NCBI RefSeq assembly: GCF_014851865.1
Contig: NZ_JACVAM010000002.1
Location: forward strand, 1,054,001 to 1,118,000
DNA: 64,000 nucleotides
Source: Pseudomonas sp. PDM16
GTDB lineage: Bacteria; Pseudomonadota; Gammaproteobacteria; Pseudomonadales; Pseudomonadaceae
Reading direction: 5' to 3'
Shown: positions 7,980-20,843 of the stretch, piece after piece
Layout: each line of letters opens with the position of its first letter
Position numbering within the stretch: position 1 is the stretch's first letter
Notes under the pieces: generated by a model
Seen by the model: only the letters and a program-made list of their open reading frames with translations
Told to the model about the DNA's origin: nothing
The model's database searches: none
Made by a program: the position numbers and the translations under genes

Positions 7980-9332
7980 TTATTCCTTGACCTTCATGTC
8001 CAGCGACAGGTCGCGAGCGGCTTTGGTGGCGAGGATGCCCATCAACTGGCCGATCTCGTCCTGGCGGCTGGCGCTGGCGCCGTTGCCCGAGCCTCCCATC
8101 ATCACGCCTGGGACCGGTGCCTGGGAGGCGGCTTCGGCCCACACCTTATTGATCTGCACCAGGGCGTCGAGCTTCGGTTGCAGGGCGCCGTCCGCCTCGA
8201 TCACGGCCTTGCGCGCATAGGCCTCGGCGTCGGCGGTGATCTTGGTGGCGTCAGCGGTGATGGCCGCCTTGTCGCGCAGCAGCTCGGCGGTCTGCTTCTC
8301 GATTTCGGCACGGCCTTTTTCACGCTCGGCGTTGATCCGCGCCAGCTGCTTCTCGGTCTCGGCCTGAGTGGTGCGCTCGATCTGGTCGCGCAGGGTTTCC
8401 TGGCGTCGGGCTTCCACTTCCCGCTCGCCGCGGGCGGTGACCAACAGTTTCTCTTCCTCTTCCTTGAGGCGGTTCTGCCGGGCCACGGCCAGCTCGGCCA
8501 GCGCCTGCTGGACCTTGACCATGCGCTGCTTGTACTGCGGATTGGGGTCGACGTTGGTGATGCGTGCCTCGACCACCTCCACGCCATATTTGCGGAACTG
8601 CTGCTGCTTGCGCACCGGGATGCCCTTGTTGTCGGTGACCTTCTCGGTGATGAACTGGCTGGCATTGTTGTCGCCGAAGGTGCCCTGGTCGCTACCCGCC
8701 TGCAGGATCGCGGTCTGACTCGGGATGTGGCCTCGCGGACCGCGTACTTCCTTGCGCTTGATCAGGTACAGGCCGTCATTCAGCTGGTTTTCGAACTCGG
8801 CGGCGAATTCGCTGCGGGCGCCGGCATAGAAGTCATCGGCGCTCATCAGCGAAGCGGTGGCCTGCAGGGTTTCCTTGATGGCGGGAACCAGCGCGGTCTT
8901 GATGAAGTTGTCCGGGTTGCGATATTCCTGGGCGATCTTCAGGAACTGGTCACCGCTGGGCAGACGGAAGCGCGCCGAGGACTCGACCTTTGCGTCGACG
9001 TTGCCGAGGAACACGATGGGGAAGGCCTCGATGGTGGCTCCCAGGCTGTCGTTGTCGAAGCTGGTGTCAACCTCATGATTCTCACCGAGCACGGACTGTA
9101 CGCTCAGCGCCTTCTTCCATGGCGTGGCGCGGCCGAACCATTTGGTGGCGTAGCCCACATCGTCGACGATCTTCTCTTCGCCGAAGATGGTGCGTACGTG
9201 AGTGGCGTAACCGGCTTCGTTGTAGAAAAACACGCCGTTGAAGGCGACGAAGCCGGCGACAGCCACCAGTACGGGCAAACCGACGTATTTGATGAGAGAG
9301 AGCCTGGGGTTCGGTCCGACCGTGATGTCCAT
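7980..9332 (-). CDS. SPFH/Band 7 (prohibitin-like) membrane protein
   Basis: 450 residues. One N-terminal membrane helix (VGLPVLVAVAGFVAFNGVFFY, about 17-37) anchors a periplasm- or membrane-associated SPFH domain (about 40-290). A long charged coiled coil (about 290-385: KEEEEKLLVTARGEREVEARR..., KQTAELLRDKAA) and a Gly/Ser-rich tail follow. The architecture is that of stomatin/prohibitin-type scaffolds, which oligomerise and organise proteases or other membrane complexes. No NfeD-like partner is adjacent, so it is not a standard QmcA/NfeD pair. It appears monocistronic. Confidence 0.85.
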   Translation of the reverse strand: MDITVGPNPRLSLIKYVGLPVLVAVAGFVAFNGVFFYNEAGYATHVRTIFGEEKIVDDVGYATKWFGRATPWKKALSVQSVLGENHEVDTSFDNDSLGATIEAFPIVFLGNVDAKVESSARFRLPSGDQFLKIAQEYRNPDNFIKTALVPAIKETLQATASLMSADDFYAGARSEFAAEFENQLNDGLYLIKRKEVRGPRGHIPSQTAILQAGSDQGTFGDNNASQFITEKVTDNKGIPVRKQQQFRKYGVEVVEARITNVDPNPQYKQRMVKVQQALAELAVARQNRLKEEEEKLLVTARGEREVEARRQETLRDQIERTTQAETEKQLARINAEREKGRAEIEKQTAELLRDKAAITADATKITADAEAYARKAVIEADGALQPKLDALVQINKVWAEAASQAPVPGVMMGGSGNGASASRQDEIGQLMGILATKAARDLSLDMKVKE

Positions 9333-9475
9333 TATCTGTCCTTGACTGCGGGAAAGGAGCGCGAATGCTGATCAGGCCATTGGCAGGCGTCAAGAGGCCG
9401 TAGGCCGGGATGTGCCCCGGCTCCCAGCGCTTCAGGATTGTTGGGTGGATCCGTCGCTCATTCGCCTCAGCGGGC

Positions 9476-10162
9476 TCAGTCCTGACGGGCGATGGTCTCT
9501 TCGACCAACGGGCAGCTGGCGGCGTTGAGGTAAGCGGATTTCTCCAGCCATTCTTCCTGCGGGTAGTAGGCGAACAGGTAGCTGCCGCGCTGCAGGGCGT
9601 CGATCAGCTGGCCGGCGATGGCCGGGCGTACGGCGGGGCAGCCCTGGCTGCGGCCGAGGCGGCCGAGGCCGGGCACCACGCCCGGATCGGCATAGGCGGC
9701 CGAGTGCATGACGATGGCGCGCGCTTCGCTGTTGTCGTTGAAACCCACCTCCAGGCCGCGCAGGCGTAGGGAGCGACCGTGCTTGCCGCTGTAGGTCTGG
9801 CCGGTCTGGAACAGGCCGAGGGACGACTGGTAGCTGTTGGGACGGTTGGAGAAGCTGGTCGGCACGTCGGCGCCGCTGTTCTTGCCATGGGTCACCCACT
9901 CCTCGAACAGCAGCTTGCGTGCGGCCAGGTCGAAGACCCACAGGCGTTTCTGCCGCGAGGGGCGGGAGTAGTCGATCACGGTCAGCAGCTGCTCGACCTT
10001 GCCCTGGCCGGCGCACTGGTAGGCGGTAAGCGCCAGTTTCAGCGCGACGGGGTTGGCCTGCGGGGCCAGGCGCTGCAACGTTTCGACATCGGGCAGCGTG
10101 GCGGCTTGGGCCAGGCCGGAGAAGATCAGGACGACGAAGGCTGCAGCCAGTCGATTCAGCAT
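9476..10162 (-). CDS. Exported murein L,D-transpeptidase catalytic-domain protein (YkuD_2 type)
   Basis: 228 residues with a Sec signal peptide (VVLIFSGLAQA, cleavage near residue 21). The catalytic region carries His153 (AIVMHSA) and Cys175 (SQGCPAV), as in YkuD_2 (murein L,D-transpeptidase catalytic domain) proteins. The shorter motif and RSQGCPAVRP spacing differ from classical SHGCVRL enzymes. It probably acts on peptidoglycan peptide stems in the periplasm. It lies 73 bp downstream of a second, classical L,D-transpeptidase on the same strand. Confidence 0.85.
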   Translation of the reverse strand: MLNRLAAAFVVLIFSGLAQAATLPDVETLQRLAPQANPVALKLALTAYQCAGQGKVEQLLTVIDYSRPSRQKRLWVFDLAARKLLFEEWVTHGKNSGADVPTSFSNRPNSYQSSLGLFQTGQTYSGKHGRSLRLRGLEVGFNDNSEARAIVMHSAAYADPGVVPGLGRLGRSQGCPAVRPAIAGQLIDALQRGSYLFAYYPQEEWLEKSAYLNAASCPLVEETIARQD

Positions 10163-10235
10163 CGAAGGAATACCTGCACGAAGCGTGTGGCTATGAATGC
10201 GGGCGCATTCTGCTCGAAATTTGTCCAGCTGCCGA

Positions 10236-11264
10236 TCATTTTTTGACCGGCGGTGCAGTTTCCTCGGGTTCGGTGTTGATCACCGTCATCTGCCCGTCGC
10301 TGCGGGTCTCGCGGCTGGCGCTGAGGTCGGTGATCACCAGGGTGGTACCGATGTCCATCGCGTCATGCAGCTGGCGCAGGAAATCCTTGTCGACACTGAC
10401 GTGGCCGAGCTGGTCGGCCGGCGTGCCACCCGCCTGCGGGTCGCTCAGGGCCACGGCGGACCAGCGCAGCGGCGGTGCCGGGTCGAACTCGCTGGCTGGC
10501 GGCTTCTGCAGCAGAGAGAACACTGCCATGCCGTGCGGCAGCTCGGTGCCGCTCGCCAGCACCGGCGCCGAGCCGATCAGCTCGCCGCCACGGAACACGT
10601 AGACGCGCAGGTCGGCGCGGCTGATCAGGATCGACAGTGGACCGTGATCGCTACCAGGGTCGTTCAGGTAGGTGCTGCCGGCGACCTGCGGCTCGCCCGC
10701 CGGCTTGCCGTCGGCCACCAGCGGCGCGAGCAGGCCGGGATGGTTTACCTCGCTCGGCGCGCTGTGGCTGTCGGTGATGACCACCGTGGTGCTGCCGAAG
10801 CCGGTGATCTCGTAGAGCTTCTTGGCGAACTCCAGCGGCAGGTGCACGCAGCCGTGGGAGCTGGGGTAGCCGGGCAGGCTGCCGGCATGCAGGGCGACGC
10901 CATCCCAGGTCAGGCGCTGCATGTAGGGCATCGGCGCGCTGTTGTAGAGGGTCGAACGGTGGCTGACGCTCTTCTGCAGGATGGTGAACACCCCGGTGGG
11001 CGTGTCCTTGCCGGGCCGGCCGGTGCTGACCGTGGTGACGCCGATGACGATGCCGTTGCGGTAGATGTAGGCGCGTTGCTCGGTGAGGCTGACCACTAGG
11101 GTGATCGGGCCCTGCGGCGAGACTTCCGGGTACCACAGGTACTGCCCCGGCTTGAGCGTCTTCAGCTCCTCGCGCAGCTGGTCGGCGGCGGGCAGCTTGA
11201 GTGGCTCGCCGTTGGCGAGCATGGGCAGGAACAGGGCCAGGCAGGCCAGTAGCAGGCGTGTCAT
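10236..11264 (-). CDS. L,D-transpeptidase (YkuD domain)
   Basis: 342 residues with an N-terminal signal peptide (LLLACLALFLPMLANG). The YkuD domain (about 53-160) holds the catalytic motif HAGSLPGYPSSHGCVHLP with His126, His137 and Cys139. The second half (about 180-330) has no active-site Cys and resembles a degenerate repeat of the first, with ISRADLRVYVFRGGELIGS echoing LTEQRAYIYRNGIVIGV. The ATG at 11264 was preferred over one 12 bp upstream because GGGGGAAG then serves as its ribosome-binding site. The enzyme forms 3-3 cross-links or attaches proteins to peptidoglycan. Confidence 0.9.
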   Translation of the reverse strand: MTRLLLACLALFLPMLANGEPLKLPAADQLREELKTLKPGQYLWYPEVSPQGPITLVVSLTEQRAYIYRNGIVIGVTTVSTGRPGKDTPTGVFTILQKSVSHRSTLYNSAPMPYMQRLTWDGVALHAGSLPGYPSSHGCVHLPLEFAKKLYEITGFGSTTVVITDSHSAPSEVNHPGLLAPLVADGKPAGEPQVAGSTYLNDPGSDHGPLSILISRADLRVYVFRGGELIGSAPVLASGTELPHGMAVFSLLQKPPASEFDPAPPLRWSAVALSDPQAGGTPADQLGHVSVDKDFLRQLHDAMDIGTTLVITDLSASRETRSDGQMTVINTEPEETAPPVKK

Positions 11265-11315
11265 CGCTTCCCCCAAGCAATGGCTTTGAGGGCAGCTTAG
11301 CAGGCGAGCCGCGAG

Positions 11316-12035
11316 CTAGAGCGGGAAGGGCGCCTGATTCAGGCCCAGCTCGTCCACCTGCAGGGCCCAGCCCTGTTTGTCCCAGTCGCCGAGGACGATG
11401 CGTTTGGCCGGCTGGCCGTTCACCTGCAGCTCGTGCACGGCGGGGCGGTGGGTGTGACCGTGGATCAGCGTGCGCACGCCATGCTCGGCCATGATCCGCG
11501 GCACTTCGTCCGGGGTCACGTCGATGATCTCGCGGGCCTTCATGCTGGTCTGTGCGCGGCTCTCGCTGCGCAGCTTGCGCGCCAGCTTGTGGCGGGTGGT
11601 CAGCGGCAGGTTGCGCAGGATGAACAGGCTGAGCGGGTTGCGCAGCAGGCGGCGCAGCTTCATGTAGCCGACGTCCAGAGTGCACAGGCTGTCGCCGTGC
11701 ATCAGCAGCACCGGCTCGCCATTGAACTGCACGATGCTCGGCTCTTGCAGCAGGGTGCAACCGGCTTCGCGGCAGAAGGCGCGGCCGATGAGGAAATCGC
11801 GGTTGCCGTGCATCAGGAAGATGCGCGTACCGGCATCGCTCAACTCGCGTAAGGCGCGGGCGATGCTGTGCTGGAAGGGCGACATGCCGTCGTCGCCGAT
11901 CCAGGCCTCGAAGAAGTCGCCGAGGATGTACAGCGCCTCGGCCCCGCGGGCGCGGGTCTGCAGGAAATGCAGAAACGCCCGGGTGATGTCCGGGCGTTCC
12001 TCTTCCAGGTGCAGATCGGAGATCAGCAGGATCAT
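11316..12035 (-). CDS. lpxH: UDP-2,3-diacylglucosamine diphosphatase
   Basis: 239 residues, the usual LpxH length. It is a calcineurin-like metallophosphoesterase with the five family motifs: SDLHL (Asp7, His9), [26 protein letters not shown] and IHGHTHRP. It cleaves UDP-2,3-diacylglucosamine to lipid X in lipid A synthesis, at the cytosolic face of the inner membrane. It starts 4 bp after the ppiB stop and is probably co-transcribed with it; this ppiB-lpxH pairing is common in Pseudomonas. Confidence 0.96.
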   Translation of the reverse strand: MILLISDLHLEEERPDITRAFLHFLQTRARGAEALYILGDFFEAWIGDDGMSPFQHSIARALRELSDAGTRIFLMHGNRDFLIGRAFCREAGCTLLQEPSIVQFNGEPVLLMHGDSLCTLDVGYMKLRRLLRNPLSLFILRNLPLTTRHKLARKLRSESRAQTSMKAREIIDVTPDEVPRIMAEHGVRTLIHGHTHRPAVHELQVNGQPAKRIVLGDWDKQGWALQVDELGLNQAPFPL

Positions 12036-12039
12036 CGAA

Positions 12040-12534
12040 TCACTCGACGATTTCGGCCTTCTCGATGATCACGTCTTCCACCGGGACGTCCTGGTGGCCG
12101 GATTTCATGGTGGTGTCAACGCCCTTGATGGCGTTGACCACGTCCATACCCTCGGTCACCTGGGCGAATACGGCATAGCCCCAGCCCTGCATGGTCGGTG
12201 CGGTGTGGTCGAGGAAGCCGTTGTCGGCGACGTTGATGAAGAACTGCGCGGAGGCGGAGTGCGGGTCCATGGTGCGGGCCATGGCGACGGTGCCGACCTT
12301 GTTGGACAGGCCGTTGTTGGCCTCGTTCTTGATCGGCGAACGGGTGGATTTCTGCTTCATGCCCGGCTCGAAACCGCCGCCCTGGACCATGAAGTTGCTG
12401 ATCACACGGTGGAACACGGTGCCGTCGTAGTGGCCGCTCTTCACGTATTCCTTGAAGTTGGCAGCGGTTTCCGGGGCCTTGTCTTCGAACAGTTCCAGGG
12501 TGATGACGCCGTGGTTGGTGTGCAGCTTGATCAT
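12040..12534 (-). CDS. ppiB: Cytosolic cyclophilin-type peptidyl-prolyl isomerase
   Basis: 164 residues forming a complete cyclophilin domain without signal peptide: [26 protein letters not shown], and [11 protein letters not shown]. It catalyses cis-trans isomerisation of Xaa-Pro bonds during folding. The ATG at 12534 ([11 protein letters not shown]) begins the first beta-strand of the fold; the open frame upstream is Arg-rich and not conserved. It is divergent from glnS and overlaps none of its neighbours. Confidence 0.95.
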   Translation of the reverse strand: MIKLHTNHGVITLELFEDKAPETAANFKEYVKSGHYDGTVFHRVISNFMVQGGGFEPGMKQKSTRSPIKNEANNGLSNKVGTVAMARTMDPHSASAQFFINVADNGFLDHTAPTMQGWGYAVFAQVTEGMDVVNAIKGVDTTMKSGHQDVPVEDVIIEKAEIVE

Positions 12535-12726
12535 GGCGATGCGCTCTCGAATTCGGGCAAGACGGGCAGGGCGGCGGCGCATTCGCGCTAAAAGGCCACG
12601 CCTGGTCGCTTTGCGGCTGTCAGGGGGTTGACGGGTTGGGTATCATACGGGCTTTGTCTTGACCGGCCTACCCTGGGGCGAAACCGCCACGGGCCGCGAG
12701 CCGCGCACCTCGAAGCTAAGGACATC

Positions 12727-14394
<1,668 letters not shown>

Positions 14395-14397
14395 TCC

Positions 14398-15783
14398 ATG
14401 GCGTTGTCCATCTACAACACCCTGAGCAAGGTCAAAGAGCCGTTCCAGCCACTGGAAGGCAACCAGGTGCGCATGTATGTGTGCGGCATGACCGTGTACG
14501 ACTTCTGCCATATCGGCCACGCCCGCGTGATGGTCGCCTTCGACGTGGTCACCCGCTGGCTGCGTCAGCGCGGCTATGACGTGACCTACGTGCGCAACAT
14601 CACCGACATCGACGACAAGATCATCAAGCGCGCCCAGGAGAACGGTGAGCCGTTCGAGGCTCTGGTCGAGCGCATGATCGCCGCCATGCGCGAGGACGAG
14701 GCACGCCTGTCCGTGCTGCGTCCGGACATCGAGCCGCGTGCCACCGGTCATATCGCCGGCATGCACCAGATGATCCAGACCCTGATCGACAAGGGCTATG
14801 CCTACGCTCCGGGCAATGGCGACGTGTACTACCGCGTCGGCAAGTTCGTCGGCTACGGCAAGCTGTCGCGCAAGAAGATCGAAGACCTGAAGATCGGTGC
14901 GCGCATCGAGGTCGACGAGATCAAGCAAGACCCGCTCGACTTCGTTCTGTGGAAAGGCGCCAAGCCGGGCGAGCCCAGCTGGGAATCGCCGTGGGGCGCC
15001 GGTCGTCCGGGCTGGCACATCGAGTGCTCGGTGATGTCCACCTGCTGCCTGGGCGAGACCTTCGACATCCACGGCGGCGGCCCGGACCTGGTGTTCCCGC
15101 ACCACGAGAACGAGATCGCGCAGAGCGAGGCGGCCACCGGCAAGCTTTACGCCAACGCCTGGATGCACGCCGGCGCGGTGCGCGTGGATGGCGAAAAGAT
15201 GTCCAAGTCCCTGGGCAACTTCTTCACCATCCGCGAGGTGCTGGAGAAGTACCACCCGGAAGTGGTGCGCTACCTGCTGGTATCCAGCCACTACCGCAGC
15301 CCGATCAACTACTCCGAAGACAGCCTCAAGGAAGCCAAGGGTGCCCTGGAGCGCTTCTACAACGGCCTGAAAGGCCTGCCGGAAGTGGCACCTGCTGGCG
15401 GCGAAGCCTTCGTCGAGCGCTTTGGTGCGGCGATGGACGACGACTTCAACTCGCCGGAAGCCTGCGCCGTGCTGTTCGAGATGATCCGTGAGGTTAACCG
15501 CCTGCGCGAGTCGGACGAACAGGCCGCCGCCGGCCTGGCCGCCCAGCTCAAGCAACTGGCTGGCGTGCTCGGCGTGCTGCAGCTGGAGCCGGACGCGTTC
15601 CTCCAGGCTGGCGCCGCCGGCAAGGTCGACGCCGCCGAAGTCGAGGCGCTAATCGCCGCGCGTCTGCAGGCTCGTGCCGACAAGAACTGGGCGGAGTCCG
15701 ACCGTATCCGCGACCAGATCACCGCCATGGGCGTGGTGCTGGAAGATGGCAAGGGCGGCACCACCTGGCGCCTGGCCGAGTAA
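14398..15783 (+). CDS. cysS: Cysteinyl-tRNA synthetase
   Basis: 461 residues. The zinc ligand Cys29 lies in YVCGMTVYD, followed by the HIGH motif CHIGHARV (38-41) and KMSKSLGNF (267-275). A second zinc-site Cys lies in GWHIECSVM and the His pair in [12 protein letters not shown]. It is a class I synthetase charging tRNA-Cys. The start is 3 bp after the glnS stop. Length and motifs are complete. Confidence 0.98.
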   Translation: MALSIYNTLSKVKEPFQPLEGNQVRMYVCGMTVYDFCHIGHARVMVAFDVVTRWLRQRGYDVTYVRNITDIDDKIIKRAQENGEPFEALVERMIAAMREDEARLSVLRPDIEPRATGHIAGMHQMIQTLIDKGYAYAPGNGDVYYRVGKFVGYGKLSRKKIEDLKIGARIEVDEIKQDPLDFVLWKGAKPGEPSWESPWGAGRPGWHIECSVMSTCCLGETFDIHGGGPDLVFPHHENEIAQSEAATGKLYANAWMHAGAVRVDGEKMSKSLGNFFTIREVLEKYHPEVVRYLLVSSHYRSPINYSEDSLKEAKGALERFYNGLKGLPEVAPAGGEAFVERFGAAMDDDFNSPEACAVLFEMIREVNRLRESDEQAAAGLAAQLKQLAGVLGVLQLEPDAFLQAGAAGKVDAAEVEALIAARLQARADKNWAESDRIRDQITAMGVVLEDGKGGTTWRLAE

Positions 15784-15799
15784 GCGGCTGCGCTGCATG

Positions 15800-15827
15800 A
15801 AAAAGGCCGCCCTCGGGCGGCCTTTTT
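15800..15827. terminator. Bidirectional Rho-independent terminator after cysS
   Basis: AAAAAGGCCGCC-CTCG-GGCGGCCTTTTT is a perfect 12-bp inverted repeat with A/T tracts on both sides. It can serve both cysS (+) and the MFS gene on the minus strand. Confidence 0.92.
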
Positions 15828-15846
15828 CATGGCTGGCTAAGGGTGG

Positions 15847-17075
15847 CTAGCGATTGTCGAAGCGCGTCACCACCAGCATCTGCAGCAGCGCCATGCCGAT
15901 CAGGAAGGCGATCACCAGGCTCCAGCTGCCCTGTGCGCTGTGGATCAGCGCCACGGCGGTCATGGCCAGGGCCGAACCGACATTGCCGACCACCACCAGC
16001 AAGGCATTGGCACTGGCCGCCTGGTCGGTGCCGACCAGTTCTTCGGCCAGTGTCAGCAGCAAGGCGTAGCAGGGCAGCTGGCACAGGCCGAGCAGCGCCG
16101 CGTAGAGCGCAGCCGCGGCTTGGCTCTGGGCATGGAACAGCAGCCAGATGGTGCTGATCACGCCGACGCCACAGCCCAGCAGCACGCGTTTTCTGCTCTT
16201 CAGCCGTTGCGCCAGCGGCTCCACCAGCAGCAGCCGAACACGCCGCCGGCGATCAGCAGCATGCCCGTGATGGCCAGGGCGTTGGCGTCCAGGCCATTGC
16301 CGGCGAGTATCGGCTCCAGGCACAGGGTCAAGGCGTTGAACAGACCGAAGCCCAGCAGAGCCGCCAAGAGCAGCGCCGCCAAACCGGGGGTATAGAGCAG
16401 GTCGAGCCAGCCGGGGCGCGCGCTTTGTGCCTGGCTGGCGCTGGCGGGCTTGCCTCGCTCGCCGCTGCAGAGAATGAACAACGCACTGGGCACCAACGAC
16501 GCCAGGGCCAGGCCGCTCAGGGTGGTCTGTAGGCCATAGCTGGCGAACAGCAGCGGAGGCAGGCCCAGGCCGAGGGCGAGGCCGGCGAACATGCCGGCGG
16601 TGCTCAGGCCGATGGCCTTGCCGCGTTCTGCCTCGGGGAACCATTCCGTGGCCATCTTGGCGGCGCCGGTGATGATCAGCGGCTGGCCCAGGGCAATCAG
16701 CAACTGGCCGAGCATCAGGCCGGCGAAGGTCTCGCTGGCCAGGCGCACGGGCACGGCCAGCGCCATCAGGGCGATGCCGAGAAGGGTGCCATGGCGGAAG
16801 CCGAAACGGTCGATGAAGCGCCCCGCCGGCAGCGACAGCAGCACGCAGAAGATGAGGAAGATCAGCACGCCGGCGCTGGCCTGCAGCTCCGACAAGCCAT
16901 ACAGCTGCTGGATATGCGACAGCAGGGGGATCAGGTTGGTGACCAGCAGCTGGTTGAAGCACAGCACCAGTGTGTAACTGGCAGCCACCAGCCAGCGCTT
17001 ATGTCGCAGCAGGCCCGGCAGGCTGGGGCTGGTGGCTTGGGTTTGCGGGCTCGATTCGGTCGGCAGTCTGTCCAT
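15847..17075 (-). pseudogene. MFS transporter interrupted by a -1 frameshift
   Basis: Together the two frames encode a ~410-residue, 12-helix major facilitator. The N-terminal part (17075 down to about 16235) runs from RWLVAASYTLVLCFNQ through AGRFIDRFGFRHGT to LIAGGVFG. It then hits TGA at about 16202-16200. The C-terminal part continues in another frame from about 16240 (LLVEPLAQRLKSRKRVLLG through LLVVVGNVGSAL to the stop at 15847). One base appears to be missing at GTGTTCGG-CTGCTGCTGGTG, near 16230-16240. The rest reads cleanly, so the loss is recent or a sequencing error. ATG 17075 is preferred to GTG 17093. The substrate is unknown. Confidence 0.8.
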
Positions 17076-17179
17076 CGTCTGCGGTTGCCTCACTGCATGG
17101 CTGGGGCCTGAGCGAGCGCCAAGGCTTCAGCGAAGGTAGCGGGGCGCCGGGCATCTGCCTAGCCGGGCGATGCGCTTTT

Positions 17180-19048
17180 TCAGCGTTTGCCCGCGTACCA
17201 GATCACCCGGCTGACGCCACGGGTGACGGCCACATAGGCCAGGCGCAGGCTCTCGTCGCGCATGGCCTGGTCGTAGCTGTTGCGGAACAGACCGCAGTGG
17301 GCATACAGAGCATTGCGCAGCGGATGCGAATCGGGGCTGCCGCCATCGTCGAGGATGATCGCCACCTCGCCCTGCAGGCCCTTGGCGCGGTGGATGCTGT
17401 AGGCACGTACCGGCAGGCTTGGGTCCAGCTGACCCTGCACCTGCTTCAGCGCGTCGTTGCGCCTCCCCAGCAGCAGCACCGGGTTGCGTTCGCGGCTGCC
17501 GCGCTGGGCGACATGCGCGCACTGTGTGGCGATTTCCTGCAGTAGCTCGGGCAGCTGACGCTTGAGGTCGAAGCCCTCGATGCGGCGTACGCCGTGGTCG
17601 CCCGGCTGCGCGGCCTTGACCGCCTGGCTGCGCTTGGCCTGTTTGCAGGCGACGTCCTCCAGCAGCGCCTCGGCATCACGCAGGATCGGCTCGATGCTGC
17701 GAAAGTTAGCCGTGAGCATTAGTACCTGGCTCTTGGCCTTGCTGCGGCTAGGGAAGTGGCGGTCGAAGTCGAGGAACAGCTCCGGCGAGCTTCCGCGCCA
17801 TCCGTAGATCGACTGCCAGTCGTCGCCGATGGCCATCAGGCTGACTGCCTTGCCGCGCCTGGCCAGTGCGCGGTGCACGGCTTGCAGCCAGTGGACGATC
17901 TGCGGCGAGATGTCCTGGAACTCGTCGATCAGCAGATGGCGCAGCGGCTCGATGGCCTCCGCGGGTAGCTCCTGCGCGCAGGCTAGGCGCTCGCCAAGCT
18001 GGCGGAAGGCGGCATCGAAGGTGATGGCGCCTTGCACCTGCAGCAGTGCCTGGAAGCGCGTCCAGAAGCTGGCGAGCGCCTGCAGGAACAGGCGCTCGCG
18101 CGGCGCGCAGTTCATCGTGGCCGCGTCGATGCGGTCCGGGCGCAGGCCGAGACTCTCGGCGAAGCAGCCTTGCTGGTAGAGCGCCTCGAACAGCGGTGCG
18201 GCGCGTAGTTCGCCAGCCAGGCGCAAGCCCTCCTGCGGCGGCTTGCCGACGGTCTCGGGCATGGCCACGCCGAGCAGCTCGTGTACCTGCTGGCGGAAGG
18301 CGGCGTCGCTGGCGTAGAGCTCGTCATAGGCCTGGCGCAGCAGGCGCTGTTGCGCGGGCGGCAGGCGGCCGCCGGCCGGTGCGTCCGGCTCGTCGCCGGT
18401 AGAGCCACCGAGTTGCTCGAACCAGTTCGGCGCCCCCAGCAGCGCCTTGGTCTGCTGCGCCATGGCCGAGTGGAAGGTGCGCACGCACTGGCGCGCCTGC
18501 GCCTCGTCGAAGGGAAATTGCCAGAAGGCCAGCAGGCGCAGCAGTTGGCCGCGCAGTTCGGCGCAGGAGGCGTTGGTGAAGGAGATCACCGTGAGGCTGG
18601 CGGCGGGAATCTGCAGGTGGCAGAGCATGAACACCACGCGCAGCAGCAGGGTGGTGGACTTGCCCGAGCCGGCACCGGCGAAGGTGCGCGCCAGTGGGGC
18701 GCGGCAGAGGATCATCGCCCACTGCTCCTCGGAGGGTTCACCGATCAGCCCGGCTGCCACCGCCTCGGCGACACGGGCGCGCATGGCGGCGATCTGGGTT
18801 TCGCTGACCTTCAGGCGGGCCCTGGAATATATGCCGGTTGTTGCAGGGGCAGGGCCGTCGCTGGCCTTCTTCTTGCCACCGCCAGCCTTGGTCTTGCCGC
18901 TGCTGGCGGCACGCTTGGCGCGCGGTTGTGGCTGGCGCAGCCGGGCTGCGGCTTCACGCTCGGCGCGCAGGTATTCGGTGGTGCGGGGGAAGTAGCGCGC
19001 CAGGGTGGCGGAGAACAGCGCCTGGTAGCGTTTGACGGCGGACAGCAT
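17180..19048 (-). CDS. UvrD/Rep-like superfamily I DNA helicase
   Basis: 622 residues. An N-terminal region with a Lys/Ala-rich linker (about 40-65) precedes the SF1A helicase motifs. These are Walker A GAGSGKST (125-132), motif II LLIDEFQDISP, motif III IGDDWQSIYGWRGS, motif IV TANFRS, motif V YSIHRAKGLQGEVAII and motif VI YVAVTRG. Motif VI and the Q-motif context (EPSEEQWAMIL) are somewhat divergent. There is no RecB-type nuclease domain. It is shorter than UvrD or Rep (about 720), largely through a reduced 2B region. It probably acts in repair or replication-fork processing; the exact role is unknown. Confidence 0.85.
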   Translation of the reverse strand: MLSAVKRYQALFSATLARYFPRTTEYLRAEREAAARLRQPQPRAKRAASSGKTKAGGGKKKASDGPAPATTGIYSRARLKVSETQIAAMRARVAEAVAAGLIGEPSEEQWAMILCRAPLARTFAGAGSGKSTTLLLRVVFMLCHLQIPAASLTVISFTNASCAELRGQLLRLLAFWQFPFDEAQARQCVRTFHSAMAQQTKALLGAPNWFEQLGGSTGDEPDAPAGGRLPPAQQRLLRQAYDELYASDAAFRQQVHELLGVAMPETVGKPPQEGLRLAGELRAAPLFEALYQQGCFAESLGLRPDRIDAATMNCAPRERLFLQALASFWTRFQALLQVQGAITFDAAFRQLGERLACAQELPAEAIEPLRHLLIDEFQDISPQIVHWLQAVHRALARRGKAVSLMAIGDDWQSIYGWRGSSPELFLDFDRHFPSRSKAKSQVLMLTANFRSIEPILRDAEALLEDVACKQAKRSQAVKAAQPGDHGVRRIEGFDLKRQLPELLQEIATQCAHVAQRGSRERNPVLLLGRRNDALKQVQGQLDPSLPVRAYSIHRAKGLQGEVAIILDDGGSPDSHPLRNALYAHCGLFRNSYDQAMRDESLRLAYVAVTRGVSRVIWYAGKR

Positions 19049-19126
19049 GGCAACTCGGAAAGCAGATGCGGCCGGCCATCATACGGGCTTTCCATCGCCG
19101 GCTGGAGCCTGGCAATGGGCCAGTGC

Positions 19127-20719
<1,593 letters not shown>

Positions 20720-20843
20720 TTAGGTGATTTCAGGGAAACGCCTTCGCAATAAAGGCTGCCGTGTGATTTCACCTTAGATTAACCATGGAGTGGCCGGGCT
20801 GGGTAGCCGAATAATGAGCGCACCCCAACCGGAGACTCCGACC

